Below are positions 47,823 through 56,745 of a stretch of 64,000 nt of DNA, piece by piece. The DNA is from Rhodoplanes sp. (GTDB lineage: Bacteria > Pseudomonadota > Alphaproteobacteria > Rhizobiales > Xanthobacteraceae), in NCBI RefSeq assembly GCF_013377085.1, contig NZ_JACAAX010000009.1, positions 1 through 64,000 on the forward strand, read 5' to 3'. Within the stretch, counting starts at the first letter, position 1; each line of letters begins with the position of its first letter. The notes under the pieces are model-generated. The model ran no database searches. It was not told the origin of the DNA and saw nothing but the letters and a program-made list of their open reading frames with translations. The position numbers and the translations under genes are program-made.

Positions 47823-49559
47823 TCAGCCTTGGATGAGGTTCCTGGCGGCCGCCGCCGCGTGCCGCACCCGATGGCTCCACGTGGCACCGTCCGACGCCCA
47901 CGCGACGGTGTCCAGAAGATAGACCGGAAGAGGCACGATCGCCCGGTCGTCGGCGGCGGCGTCCGCGTCCGACGCGCCAGCAGGCGTCCAGCCGGAGGAG
48001 GTGCGTGTCAGCCGCAGTGCCGGCTCGGTCGGCGGCGGCAGCCCGGCGGCCGCAATCACCGGCCCCGAGACCGCGAACGCCTTGCCGGCCGCGATCACGG
48101 CCCGGCGGATCGCCTCGGCGGCGTCGAGCGCCTCGCCGGCCGCCACGATCGTTCCGGTGTGCCCGACCCTGCCGAGTGCCGCGCGGCCCGCATGCAGGCT
48201 GACCACGATGTTGGCCTGGCAGCCCCATTCGGCGCCGAGCCGGGAATTGAGGTCGGCGAGCGACTGCTCGATGCCGGCGGTGGTGGCGAGCGCCGCGCGG
48301 CTCGCGCGCTCCACACCGGTGTCCAGCCCGAACACGGCGCAGATGCTGTCGTGTTCCACATAGCTCACCGTGCCACCTGCGGCGACGACGGCGTCGCAGG
48401 CCGTCTCGGCATGGCGCGTGAAGGCGAACAGCACGTCGTGGGCGAGATGATCGCGCGCCAGCGTGGTGCGGTTTGCGAAGTCGCAGAACAGCAGCACCAC
48501 GGTCCGGTCGTTGTCGATCGCCACCGGCGTGCTGCGGTAGACCGGCCGGTCGGTGCGGACCAGCGGGACCACGGAGACGTCGCGATCGGGCCGAAGCTGG
48601 CAGGCCAGCCGTACCTCCGGTGGGGCGGCGATGCGCGCCAGGGTCGCGCGTTCGATCGCGGCGGGCGGCGGGCAATCGCCGGACACGACGCGGACCCGGC
48701 AGGTCGAGCAGCGGGCGCGCCCCCCGCAGCTCGACGCATGGGCGACGTGGAAGGCACGGCTGGCGTCGAGCACCGACCAGCCGCGCGGCACCGTCACGGT
48801 GCGGTTGGGATACGCGATGGTCACCAGCTTGCGGCCGCGCCGCTCGATCATGTTGCGGACGGAACGCGCCGCGACCGCGAACCCGATGAGTCCCAGATAG
48901 CCGCCGAGCAGGTCCTCGCGCCAGCGGTTCAGGGTGGCGCGCGCCTCCTGCGTCGATGCGGCGACCGGCGCGGGCGGCCCGGCCCGGGCGAGGTCGCGGC
49001 CCATGGCGAGGAACCCGAGCGCCGACAGGACCGGAAGCAGCAAGGCGACGGCGAACAACGGCAACTGGAGCCGGCGCCACACCGGCCGATGACCGAACGC
49101 CAGCCGCAGCCCGAGACAGCCGTGCAGCCAGCCGGGCGCCAGCAGGCCGATTTGCCGCCATTCGGAATTCGAGGCCCACAGGCCGGTGACGACGCGGTGA
49201 TAGGTGGTCGGGGAGCCGACCAGCTCGAACTCCAGGCGCGCCGTGACCGCGTGTCCGATCAGCAGCACCGGGAGCCACAGCCCGAGGCCGATGCGCAGCA
49301 GCTCGATCGGCGGGAGCCGGAAGGTGCGGCGGACATAGATCGCCTCGATCGCCAGCGTGACGTGGACGGCCGCCGCGGCATAGAGGACGACGGTCCCGAC
49401 CGGGCCGCCCCAGAACTCCACCGAGAAGACCAGGGCCGCCTCGGCCGTGTCGAGCGAGACGAGGCCGAGCGCGTGGTTGGCGAGATGCGTTCCCACATAG
49501 CCGAACAGGATCAGGCCCGAGGCCAGCCGGAGGTCGCGGCGGCTGATGTGTGGGAGCAT
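47823..49559 (-). CDS. Membrane/[2Fe-2S]-ferredoxin/class III cyclase-like fusion
   Basis: 578 aa. (1) N-terminal membrane part with about five or six spans to about residue 240, containing His pairs in the membrane zones (FGYVGTHLANHALG, AAAVHVTLAI, LLIGHAVTA, GWLHGCLGLRLAFGH), consistent with a haem-b anchor as in CyaC-type cyclases. (2) A plant-type [2Fe-2S] domain with CGGRARCSTC (Cys 278, 284, 287) and a later LACQLRP. (3) A cyclase-like C-terminal domain with the metal Asp in LLFCDFANRTTL and YVEHDSICAVFG. Key changes: the usual GG.V.K..GD reads GGTVSYVEHD, and the Asn/Arg transition-state motif is not seen (AGEALDAAEAI). It may be inactive or atypical. Between dctM and ubiD. Confidence 0.75.
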   Translation of the reverse strand: MLPHISRRDLRLASGLILFGYVGTHLANHALGLVSLDTAEAALVFSVEFWGGPVGTVVLYAAAAVHVTLAIEAIYVRRTFRLPPIELLRIGLGLWLPVLLIGHAVTARLEFELVGSPTTYHRVVTGLWASNSEWRQIGLLAPGWLHGCLGLRLAFGHRPVWRRLQLPLFAVALLLPVLSALGFLAMGRDLARAGPPAPVAASTQEARATLNRWREDLLGGYLGLIGFAVAARSVRNMIERRGRKLVTIAYPNRTVTVPRGWSVLDASRAFHVAHASSCGGRARCSTCRVRVVSGDCPPPAAIERATLARIAAPPEVRLACQLRPDRDVSVVPLVRTDRPVYRSTPVAIDNDRTVVLLFCDFANRTTLARDHLAHDVLFAFTRHAETACDAVVAAGGTVSYVEHDSICAVFGLDTGVERASRAALATTAGIEQSLADLNSRLGAEWGCQANIVVSLHAGRAALGRVGHTGTIVAAGEALDAAEAIRRAVIAAGKAFAVSGPVIAAAGLPPPTEPALRLTRTSSGWTPAGASDADAAADDRAIVPLPVYLLDTVAWASDGATWSHRVRHAAAAARNLIQG

Positions 49560-49720
49560 CGACGGCCTGTCGCTGGTGACGTTCGATCGGGTCCTTCTTA
49601 TCGGCTTTTACCGGCGACGCGCGGACGCGCCGGTGCGGCGCTTTCAAATTCCCGTGACGGCGCTCGAGATCCGGACGGTCTCGCGCCGCGAGGCGATGCT
49701 CCGAAGCGCTTCGAGCGATC

Positions 49721-51073
49721 CTACAGGTTCGGCAGGAAAGTCGCGATCTGCGGGAATGCCGCGATGGCGATCACCACGGCCAGCAGCACGATCCAGTACG
49801 GGATCGAGCCGCGGAAGATCTCGGCGAGCTCGACCGACCTGTCCGGCACCGCCGCCTTGACGGTGAACACCAGGATGCCGAAGGGCGGCGTCAGCAGGCC
49901 GGTCTCGATGGCCAGGATGCCGATGATGGCGAAGGCGAGCGGGTCGAAGCCGAGATGGACGGCGATCGGCGCGAAGATCGGCACGGTCAGCAGGATGATC
50001 GAGATCGAATCGATCAGGCAGCCGAGCACGAACCAGATCGCCACCATCACGGTGAGGATGCCCCACGGCCCGAGTCCGGTCGACAGCAGGAATGCCTTCG
50101 CCACCTCGGTGAAGCCGGTCATCGACAGCACGCGCGAGTAGAGCTGGGCGCAGAACAGCAGCAGCAGCAGCGGCCCGGAGGTGCGGCCGACGTCGAGCAC
50201 CACCTCGCGGATCTCGCGCGGCTTGATGCCCTTGATCAGCGCCAGCGCCAGCGCCCCGACGGCGCCGACGCCGGCGCCCTCGGTCGGCGTGCAGAAGCCG
50301 AGCCAGATGGCGGCCAGCACGCCGATCACCAGCACGACGACGAGGCCGGTGCTGCGCAACAGCGGGCCGATCGGCTCCTCGTTCGGTAGTCCGGTGCCTG
50401 CCTCCGCGACCGCCACGCCGGCCGCACGGGAGGTCACGCGCGGCGAGCCGCCGGCGATCTCCGGGTTCAGCTTGGCGGCGATCACCACATAGACGATCAT
50501 GCCGCCGGCCGCGATGAACCCGGGGATCACCCCGGCCAGGAACAGCTTGCCGATCGACACCTCGGTCAGCACGGCCCACACGATCATCAGCACCGACGGC
50601 GGGATCAGCATGCCGAGACAGGCGCTGCCGGCGACGCAGCCGAGCGCGAAGCTGCGCTTGTAGCCGTAGCGCATCATCTCCGGATACGCGATGCGCGAGA
50701 AGGCGGCCGCGGCCGCGATGCTCACGCCGGTGACGAAGCCGAACAGCGCGTTCGAGATGATGGTGGCGACGGCGAGCTGGGCCGGCAGCCATTTGCTGAA
50801 GCGGTGGCCGAGCGCGTAGAGGTCGCGCGCGGCGCCGCATTTCGCCAGCAGGTCGCCCATCAGCATGAACAGCGGGATGACGGCGAAGACGTAGTCGCGC
50901 AGCGCCTCGTAGGCCGTGTTGGAGACGAAATTCCGCACCACGTCGACGTCGCCGAGCATCAGCCAGATGCCGAACGCCGCCGTGATGCCGAGTGCGATGG
51001 CGATGTGCACGCCGGCGAACACCAGCACCAGCACCAAGGCGATGACGATCAACATGTCGCTGTTGCCGAGCAA
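49721..51073 (-). CDS. dctM: TRAP transporter large permease (DctM)
   Basis: 450 aa, fully hydrophobic with about 12 spans. Starts MLGNSDMLIVIALVLVLVFAG and carries DctM features: GVHIAIALGITAAFGIWL, PLFMLMGDLLAKCGAARDLY, GCVAGSACLGMLIPPSVLMIV and the end PPFGILVFTVKAA. Secondary Na+-driven uptake of carboxylates with the DctQ/DctP partners encoded next to it in order P-Q-M. A region of about 60 polar residues between spans (about 225-260) is longer than usual. The substrate cannot be read. Confidence 0.93.
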   Translation of the reverse strand: MLGNSDMLIVIALVLVLVFAGVHIAIALGITAAFGIWLMLGDVDVVRNFVSNTAYEALRDYVFAVIPLFMLMGDLLAKCGAARDLYALGHRFSKWLPAQLAVATIISNALFGFVTGVSIAAAAAFSRIAYPEMMRYGYKRSFALGCVAGSACLGMLIPPSVLMIVWAVLTEVSIGKLFLAGVIPGFIAAGGMIVYVVIAAKLNPEIAGGSPRVTSRAAGVAVAEAGTGLPNEEPIGPLLRSTGLVVVLVIGVLAAIWLGFCTPTEGAGVGAVGALALALIKGIKPREIREVVLDVGRTSGPLLLLLFCAQLYSRVLSMTGFTEVAKAFLLSTGLGPWGILTVMVAIWFVLGCLIDSISIILLTVPIFAPIAVHLGFDPLAFAIIGILAIETGLLTPPFGILVFTVKAAVPDRSVELAEIFRGSIPYWIVLLAVVIAIAAFPQIATFLPNL

Positions 51074-51115
51074 GGCGATCGACCTTCTGTTCCGGATCGG
51101 AGGAGGCGCAGGCCG

Positions 51116-51619
51116 TCAGGACTGCTGCGAGCGGGAGGTCAGGAGGTCGCGCCCGGCGCGCACCGCCTTGCCGAGATAGATGACGACGACCAGGAACGCG
51201 CCGAACACGACGACGAAGCGGGCCGGCCAGGCCGGCACCCGCAGCGCGCCCTCGCCCTCGTACTCGCCGCCGATCCAGGAGTTGAGGGCCGGCCCGGCGC
51301 CGCCCCACAGGATGAAGCCGAAGAAGGCGGCGCCGAGAAGCCCCGACACGAGCTCGGAAAAGTCCTGGCCCGCCTTGCCGAAGGTGCCGACCAGCACGTC
51401 CGCCTTCAGCATGCCGCCGCTCTGCACCGCATGCGGGGCGAGCAGGAAGGCGATCAGCACGATCGACATCGACACCAGCTCGGGCGTGCCCTTGACCGGA
51501 CTGTTGAACACCGCACGGCCGATCACGTCGGAGACCACCAGGAACGACATCAGGAAGATGAGCACCGCGGCGGCGGCGAGCAGCAGATGAACCAGGGGCG
51601 TGATCAGGCGATCGAGCAA
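51116..51619 (-). CDS. dctQ: TRAP transporter small permease (DctQ)
   Basis: 167 aa from a TTG start at 51619, chosen because a strong GGAGG lies 7 bases upstream and the frame to 51673 adds only a Pro/Arg-rich stretch. Four membrane segments (LVHLLLAAAAVLIFLMSFLVV, VSMSIVLIAFLLAPHAV, LLGAAFFGFILWGG, RFVVVFGAFLVVVIYLG) match the DctQ fold. The stop is 42 bases from the dctM start. Confidence 0.88.
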   Translation of the reverse strand: MLDRLITPLVHLLLAAAAVLIFLMSFLVVSDVIGRAVFNSPVKGTPELVSMSIVLIAFLLAPHAVQSGGMLKADVLVGTFGKAGQDFSELVSGLLGAAFFGFILWGGAGPALNSWIGGEYEGEGALRVPAWPARFVVVFGAFLVVVIYLGKAVRAGRDLLTSRSQQS

Positions 51620-51683
51620 GGCGGAACCTCCGGGGCAGGGGCGTCGCGGCCGGGCGTCACCCGGCCGCCGCATCGTCGACGTC

Positions 51684-52751
51684 TCATTTGATCACGTAGC
51701 GCACCGGCCACTTGTGTCCGTTTTTCTCGGCGACGGCGAGCGTCAGCTCCAGCACCTGGGTCGCCGGCATGCCCTGGGCGTCGAGTTCCTTGGCCTTCTG
51801 CTTCGGCCAGTCGGCGAGGAAGCGGGCCCAGTCCTCGCGCACCGACTCGGGCATCTTGCGTACCGTGACGCCGTGTGCCTTCAGATCCTCGATCTGCTTG
51901 CCGTAGTTCTCCTCGTTGACGGTGCCGGTCAGCGTCTCGTACTCGCGGCCGACCTCCATGACGATGTCCTGCACCTCTTTCGGCAGCTTGGCCCAGGTCG
52001 CCGTGTTGATGGTGAGCCCGTGCCAGGTCATCGCGCCGAAGCCGATCTCGGCATAGTGCTTGCCGATCTCGTAGAGCTTGAACTGCACCCAGCCGGACGG
52101 AAACATCACCCAGCCGTTGTAGACGCCGGTCTGCATCGAGGTGTAGGCCTCGGGCAGCGACGACTGCACCGGCGTCGCGCCGGCGTATTCGAGCCATTTC
52201 AGATTGAGTCCGGCACCGGCGATCTTCTGGCCCTTGAGGTCGGAGACCTTGTTCCATTCGAAGGTGGTGCCGAGATTGTAGCCGTTGTCGGCGATCAGCG
52301 AGACCAGCTTCTGCTTGTACTTGTCCTCCAGCACCTTGGTCAGATACGGCACCCGGTCGTAGACCTCGCGGGCGATCTTGACGCTGGCGACGGGGCTCAT
52401 GGTGCCGAACGGCAGCATCACCTGGAAGGCGTGCAGCGGCAGGTTCGACGGCTCGAAGCCGAAATTGTAGGCGCCGAGATCGATGATGCCGGACTGCACG
52501 CCCTCGAGCGTGTCGGCGACCTTCACCATGGCGCCGCCATAGCCCTCGATGAACTGCACCTTGTGCTTGGTGCGCTCGGCGACCCGCTTGGTCACCTCCG
52601 GCACGAAGAAGGTGGTGAGCAGATTGACGTAGGTCTGCACCGGCGGGTGGCCGGAGGCGATGCGCAGCCGGAATGTCTCCTGCGCGACGCCGGGCGTCGC
52701 AGCCACGGCGAGAAGAGCAGCCGCGAGCGCGGCCGACACGGCACGTTTCAT
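51684..52751 (-). CDS. dctP: TRAP transporter solute-binding protein (DctP)
   Basis: 355 aa. Signal peptide (about residues 1-23, ending PGVAQ). The mature part shows the TRAP binding-protein pattern: FRLRIASGHPPVQTYVNLLT, TKHKVQFIEGYGG, SGIIDLGAYNFGF, the Arg-like substrate-clamp region VYNGWVMFPSGWVQFK and KLPKEVQDIVMEVGREY. Periplasmic, delivers substrate to DctQM. First gene of a minus-strand set dctP-dctQ-dctM-(cyclase-like)-ubiD, so the carried compound is plausibly the UbiD substrate, an inference. Confidence 0.92.
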   Translation of the reverse strand: MKRAVSAALAAALLAVAATPGVAQETFRLRIASGHPPVQTYVNLLTTFFVPEVTKRVAERTKHKVQFIEGYGGAMVKVADTLEGVQSGIIDLGAYNFGFEPSNLPLHAFQVMLPFGTMSPVASVKIAREVYDRVPYLTKVLEDKYKQKLVSLIADNGYNLGTTFEWNKVSDLKGQKIAGAGLNLKWLEYAGATPVQSSLPEAYTSMQTGVYNGWVMFPSGWVQFKLYEIGKHYAEIGFGAMTWHGLTINTATWAKLPKEVQDIVMEVGREYETLTGTVNEENYGKQIEDLKAHGVTVRKMPESVREDWARFLADWPKQKAKELDAQGMPATQVLELTLAVAEKNGHKWPVRYVIK

Positions 52752-53040
52752 GAATTTCCTCCCGGGTCGCCCGCGAGGCCGCAGGCGTTATTCTGCTTTG
52801 TATGGATAGCTTGAAATTATACCGTCTCGGCTGTCAACAGCTCGATCCGCGACCGCGCACGCGTACTGTGTGTTGCTGCGGTGCGGTATCGACGGTGGTG
52901 CACCGGATGACGCCGGCCGATCGATGGCGTCCGGTTCGGGTCGCGGCGGACGGGCTGGGGTTCATGCCACGATCCGCGGCGGGAGGCGTGCTGTCGGCCG
53001 CGGTCTTCGCCGGCCGCGGCACCCGCCGCGGCCGTATGTC

Positions 53041-53664
53041 TCACAGCCAGTCGCGATCGACGCCGGCGCCGGCGAGCATGCCGGCGAGCTTCTTGCGCGC
53101 ATAGAACAGCCGGGTCTTGACGGTGTTCTCCGGGATATTGAACACGCGGGCGACCTCGGCCACCGACTTCTCGTGATAATAGACGAGGTCGACGATCTCG
53201 CGATGGGTCGAGGGCAGCGCCTCCAGGCAGCGACGCAGGATGGCGGCGCGGTTCCGCTTCTCCAGCGTCACGTCCGGCGTGTCGCAGCCATCCTCGATCT
53301 GGGCGGCCTTCTCGTCGTCGATCGACTCGGTCGGCCGGCGGCGCAACACCGCATAGGCCTTGTGGCGGGCGATCGCCAAGAGCCAGGTCGACACCGCCGA
53401 GCGGCCCTCGAACTGGCCGGCCTGGCGCCAGGCGTCGATGAAGACGTCGCTGATCACGTCCTCGGCCTGGGTGCGGTCGCCCAGGATGCGCAGGACGAAG
53501 CGGAACACCCGCACGTGGTGGCGCGTGTAGAACGCCTGCAGGGCGGCACGGTCGCCCTCCGCCATCCGGGCCATCAGGCCGGCATCGGTCGGAGCCTTGG
53601 CGCTCGTGGTGGCCGGGCGGCGATCGGCCCCGTTCACTCTCGGCAGCGTAAAAACGGTGGACAT
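53041..53664 (-). CDS. ECF-type RNA polymerase sigma factor
   Basis: 207 aa. Sigma region 2 (about 40-105) shows LQAFYTRHHVRVFRFVLRIL, AEDVISDVFIDAWRQAGQF and STWLLAIARHKAYA. Region 4 (about 145-195) shows LPSTHREIVDLVYYHEKSV, AEVARVFNIPENTVKTRLFY and RKKL. Start ATG 53664 has GGAGGT 4 bases upstream; the frame is open much further but is unlike a sigma factor there. No anti-sigma gene is visible within 1 kb on either side. Regulon unknown. Confidence 0.92.
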   Translation of the reverse strand: MSTVFTLPRVNGADRRPATTSAKAPTDAGLMARMAEGDRAALQAFYTRHHVRVFRFVLRILGDRTQAEDVISDVFIDAWRQAGQFEGRSAVSTWLLAIARHKAYAVLRRRPTESIDDEKAAQIEDGCDTPDVTLEKRNRAAILRRCLEALPSTHREIVDLVYYHEKSVAEVARVFNIPENTVKTRLFYARKKLAGMLAGAGVDRDWL

Positions 53665-53729
53665 CGGCACCTCCACGAACTGTGTGGAGGATCCATAGGC
53701 CTTGCGGCCGCCGCGAAATGTGAGGCGGA

Positions 53730-54677
53730 TCACACAAGCCAGGGCGTGCCGTCGTCGGCTTGAACCTCGGCCGGGCGGGTGGCGGGGGCGGCGGGCAGCC
53801 GCAACGTCAGGCCCTCCGCCGCGACCAGGGTGCCGGGGCGCATCGCCTCGGCCTCGCGGGCGACCCGGTCGAGGGTCGGGTCGTCGTGCGAGGGGTCGTG
53901 GTGGAAGATCGCCAGCCGCCTCGCCCCGGCGGCCTCGGCGAGCCGTGCGCCATGCTGCCAGGTGGAGTGGCCGCGGCCCGCATGGGCCGGATACTCGGCG
54001 TCCGTATAGGTGCAGTCGTAGATCAGCAGGTCGGCGTTCGCGGCGAGCCCCAGCACGACCGGATTGAGACCGTCCGGCCGGTGCTCGGTGTCGGTGACAT
54101 AGGCGAGCGTGGCGCCGCCGTGCTCCAGCCGATAGCCGGTGCCGCCGCCCGGATGCTGCAGCGGCCCGGTGCGCAGCGTCAGCCCGGGATGCGGCGTCAG
54201 CGTCTCGCCGCCGCGGAAGTCGTGGAAGGCGATGTCGGCGCGGAAGAAGTCGCCGCCGCCGGGAAACAGCGGATGGCCGACCAGCCGGGCGATCGCCTCG
54301 GCCAGCGTGTGGTCGGGCAGCAGGTGTCCGGCCCACAGCCGCAGCCGCGTCCCCGGCTCGTAGGCCGGCTGGAAGAACGGCAGCCCCCAGACGTGATCGA
54401 GATGGCAGTGGCTGAGGAAAATGTCGGCGTCGAGAGGGCCGGCCGCTTTCGGCTCGATCGACCTGCGCTCCCCCGCTCCGGCGACACCGGTCTTCGCCCC
54501 GGCCTGCGACAGGGTGAGGCCGAACGGGCGCAGGCCGGAGCCGGCGTCGAAAATCACCAGCCGGTCGCCGCAGCGCACCTCGACGCAGGCCGTGTTGCCG
54601 CCGTAGCGCACCGTCGCGGGGCCCGGGCAGGTGACGCTGCCCCGCACGCCCCAGAAACGAACCAGCATCCCGGTCAT
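53730..54677 (-). CDS. Metallo-beta-lactamase-fold hydrolase
   Basis: 315 aa. The metal signature HCHLDHVWGLPF (HxHxDH) lies near residue 95. Downstream are the phosphodiesterase-like YVTDTEHRPD and DLLIYDCTYTDAEY, and FHHDPSHDD near the end. It starts MTGMLVRFWGVRGSVTCPG with GGNTACVEV, a pattern of the cyclic-nucleotide-phosphodiesterase/RNase Z-like MBL subgroup; the substrate is unknown. On the same strand as the ECF sigma gene and 65 bases upstream of it, so they may be co-transcribed. Confidence 0.85.
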   Translation of the reverse strand: MTGMLVRFWGVRGSVTCPGPATVRYGGNTACVEVRCGDRLVIFDAGSGLRPFGLTLSQAGAKTGVAGAGERRSIEPKAAGPLDADIFLSHCHLDHVWGLPFFQPAYEPGTRLRLWAGHLLPDHTLAEAIARLVGHPLFPGGGDFFRADIAFHDFRGGETLTPHPGLTLRTGPLQHPGGGTGYRLEHGGATLAYVTDTEHRPDGLNPVVLGLAANADLLIYDCTYTDAEYPAHAGRGHSTWQHGARLAEAAGARRLAIFHHDPSHDDPTLDRVAREAEAMRPGTLVAAEGLTLRLPAAPATRPAEVQADDGTPWLV

Positions 54678-54922
54678 GTCGTTCGTCCGGTCTCCGTGGG
54701 GCGACGGCGTTTCCGCGTCGCGGCGCAGTCTGGGAGAAGTAAGCCATGACCGGCGGCCGCCGCCAAGTCGGGTCGCATCCAAGTCGGGTCGCATCGCCGT
54801 CGGCCTTGGCCTCTCGGCGTATGGACGTTTTCGCCGGCGCACGGTATTGCGCCAGCCGGACACTGCGCCGGCAGGCCGGCCGCCGCAGGACACAATGGGC
54901 CATCACGGGGAGGCGTGGACAC

Positions 54923-55762
54923 GTGCAGCAGGCCGCAACCGGCGCGGACGCGGCGGCGTCTCCCTGCGCCGTGCATCTCGCCGACCTCACCATCGCGTTC
55001 CGGCTCGCCGACCGTTCGACCTTCACGGCGGTGCGCGACGCCTCGCTCAGCGTCGCCGACGGCGAGTTCGTCGCCATTGTCGGCCCGACCGGCTGCGGCA
55101 AGTCGACCCTGCTCAACGCCGCCGCCGGACTTCTGGTGCCGGCCACCGGAACGGTCGAGATTTTCGGGGCGCCGCTTGTCGGCCTCAACCGAACGGCCGG
55201 CTACCTGTTCCAGGCCGACGCGCTGTTTCCGTGGAAGACCTCGCTCGAGAACGTCGCCATCGGGCTCGAGGTCGCCGGCACGCCGAGGCAGGAGGCGCGC
55301 GACGAGGCCGCGGCCTGGCTGCGCCGGGTCGGTCTCGGCAGCTTCGGCGACCGCTATCCGCACATGCTCTCGGGCGGCCAGCGCAAGCGCGTCGGCCTCG
55401 CCCAGGTGCTGATCCGCCACCCGAAGATTCTTCTGATGGACGAGCCGTTCGGGCCGCTCGACGCGCAGACGAGGCAGATCATGGGCAACCTGCTGCTCGA
55501 GCTGTGGAGCGCCGACCGCAAGGGCGTGATGTTCGTCACCCACGATCTCGAGGAGGCGATCGCGCTCGCCGACCGCGTCGTGATCATGTCGGCCGGGCCG
55601 GCGGCGCGCATCATCGGCGACTGGACGATTCCGCTCGCCCGACCCCGCGAGGTCGCCGAGATCAAGCTCGACAAGGCGTTCCACGATCTGCACCGCGAGA
55701 TCTGGGCCATGCTGCGCGACGAGGTGATGAAGGGCTACGTGCAGACCGGGGGCTTGGGATGA
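54923..55762 (+). CDS. ABC transporter ATP-binding protein (nitrate/sulfonate/taurine class)
   Basis: 279 aa from GTG 54923 (GGGGAGG upstream). Walker A GPTGCGKSTLL, Q-loop FQADALFPWKTSLENVA, signature LSGGQRKRVGLAQ, Walker B ILLMDEPFGPLD and H-loop VTHDLEEAIALADR. The FPWKT and DEPFGPLDAQTR stretches are those of SsuB/TauB/NrtD-type importers. The permease lies downstream, separated by a paired-palindrome repeat. No periplasmic binding protein gene is in the window, so substrate cannot be named. Confidence 0.92.
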   Translation: MQQAATGADAAASPCAVHLADLTIAFRLADRSTFTAVRDASLSVADGEFVAIVGPTGCGKSTLLNAAAGLLVPATGTVEIFGAPLVGLNRTAGYLFQADALFPWKTSLENVAIGLEVAGTPRQEARDEAAAWLRRVGLGSFGDRYPHMLSGGQRKRVGLAQVLIRHPKILLMDEPFGPLDAQTRQIMGNLLLELWSADRKGVMFVTHDLEEAIALADRVVIMSAGPAARIIGDWTIPLARPREVAEIKLDKAFHDLHREIWAMLRDEVMKGYVQTGGLG

Positions 55763-55787
55763 CGCCGGCTGCCGTGCATTCAGAGCC

Positions 55788-55880
55788 GTCATGCGCGGGC
55801 TCGACCCGCGCATCCATCGACTGCGCAAGAAATGCTTCTTTCACAAGACGATGGATCGCCGGGTCAGGCCCGGCGATGAC
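55788..55880. repeat. Paired-palindrome repeat inside the ABC-transporter operon, copy 7
   Basis: GTCATGCGCGGGCTCGACCC... and ...GGGTCAGGCCCGGCGATGAC with the subfamily-B leader GCATTCAGAGCCGTCATG. It sits in the 184-base space between the ATPase and permease genes, where such repeats can affect mRNA decay. The long frame reading through it (MRGLDPRIHR...) is an artefact. Confidence 0.85.
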
Positions 55881-55946
55881 TTCGGAGAAGGTGGCGAGCG
55901 CGTTGCCTCCGATCAGATTACGCTGGCCGCGCGCAGGAGCCCAAAA

Positions 55947-56735
55947 ATGTCCCGCCTGACTCTCCTGACGCTGCAGATCCTGGTCGCGGTCGTGGTGATC
56001 GGCCTGTGGCAGGTGCTCACCAGCGTGCCGATCTTCGGCACCGTGCTGCTGCCGCCGTTCTTCTTCTCGCGGCCGCTCGACGTCGCGCTGCGCATCGTCA
56101 AGTGGTTCGCCGACGGCACCATCTGGGTGCATCTGTGGATCACGCTGACCGAGTCGGTGCTCGCCTTCGTGATCGGCTCGCTCGGCGGTGGGCTGGTCGG
56201 CTTCTGGTTCGCGCGAAAGCCGCTGATCGCCGCGGTGTTCGATCCCTATGTCAAGATGATCAATGCGCTGCCGCGCGTCGTGCTGGCGCCGATCTTCGCG
56301 CTGTGGCTCGGCCTCGGCATCTGGTCGAAGGTGGCGCTCGGCGTCACGCTGGTGTTCTTCGTGGTGTTCTTCAACGTCTATCAGGGCGTCAAGGAGGTGA
56401 GCCCGACCGTGCTGGCCAACGGCCGCATGCTGGGGATGAGCGAGCGCCAGCTCATGCGCCACGTCTACTGGCCCTCGGCGCTGTCCTGGATGTTCTCCTC
56501 GCTGCACACCTCGGTCGGCTTCGCCGTGGTCGGCGCCGTGGTCGGCGAGTATCTCGGCTCCGCCGCTGGGCTCGGCTATCTGATCCAGCAGGCCGAGGGC
56601 GTGTTCGACGTCGCCGGCGTGTTCGCCGGCATGGTGGTGCTGGCCGCCTTCGTGATCGTCATCGACATGCTGGTCAGTATGGTCGAGCGCCGCCTCCTGG
56701 TGTGGCGCCCGATGGCGCACGACGCGCACGGGTGA
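55947..56735 (+). CDS. ABC transporter permease (SsuC/TauC class)
   Basis: 262 aa from ATG 55947 with AGGAG upstream. Six membrane segments; the binding-protein-dependent transport domain covers about 90-250, with the EAA-like loop region KEVSPTVLANGRMLGMSERQ and PRVVLAPIFALWLGLG. The frame open to 55791 translates the upstream repeat and is rejected as start. It is followed after 10 bases by the extensin-like gene, so they may share a transcript. Confidence 0.92.
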   Translation: MSRLTLLTLQILVAVVVIGLWQVLTSVPIFGTVLLPPFFFSRPLDVALRIVKWFADGTIWVHLWITLTESVLAFVIGSLGGGLVGFWFARKPLIAAVFDPYVKMINALPRVVLAPIFALWLGLGIWSKVALGVTLVFFVVFFNVYQGVKEVSPTVLANGRMLGMSERQLMRHVYWPSALSWMFSSLHTSVGFAVVGAVVGEYLGSAAGLGYLIQQAEGVFDVAGVFAGMVVLAAFVIVIDMLVSMVERRLLVWRPMAHDAHG

Positions 56736-56745
56736 GTGGGGCCGC

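Noticed and set aside
46719-50141. 1140-codon plus-strand open frame
   Set aside because: Antisense to ubiD, the cyclase-like gene and dctM; no family signal. Shadow frame.
55791-55946. N-terminal extension of the ABC permease (MRGLDPRIHR...)
   Set aside because: Translation of the paired-palindrome repeat, the same peptide appears wherever the repeat occurs (for example MDARVES... at 59340).
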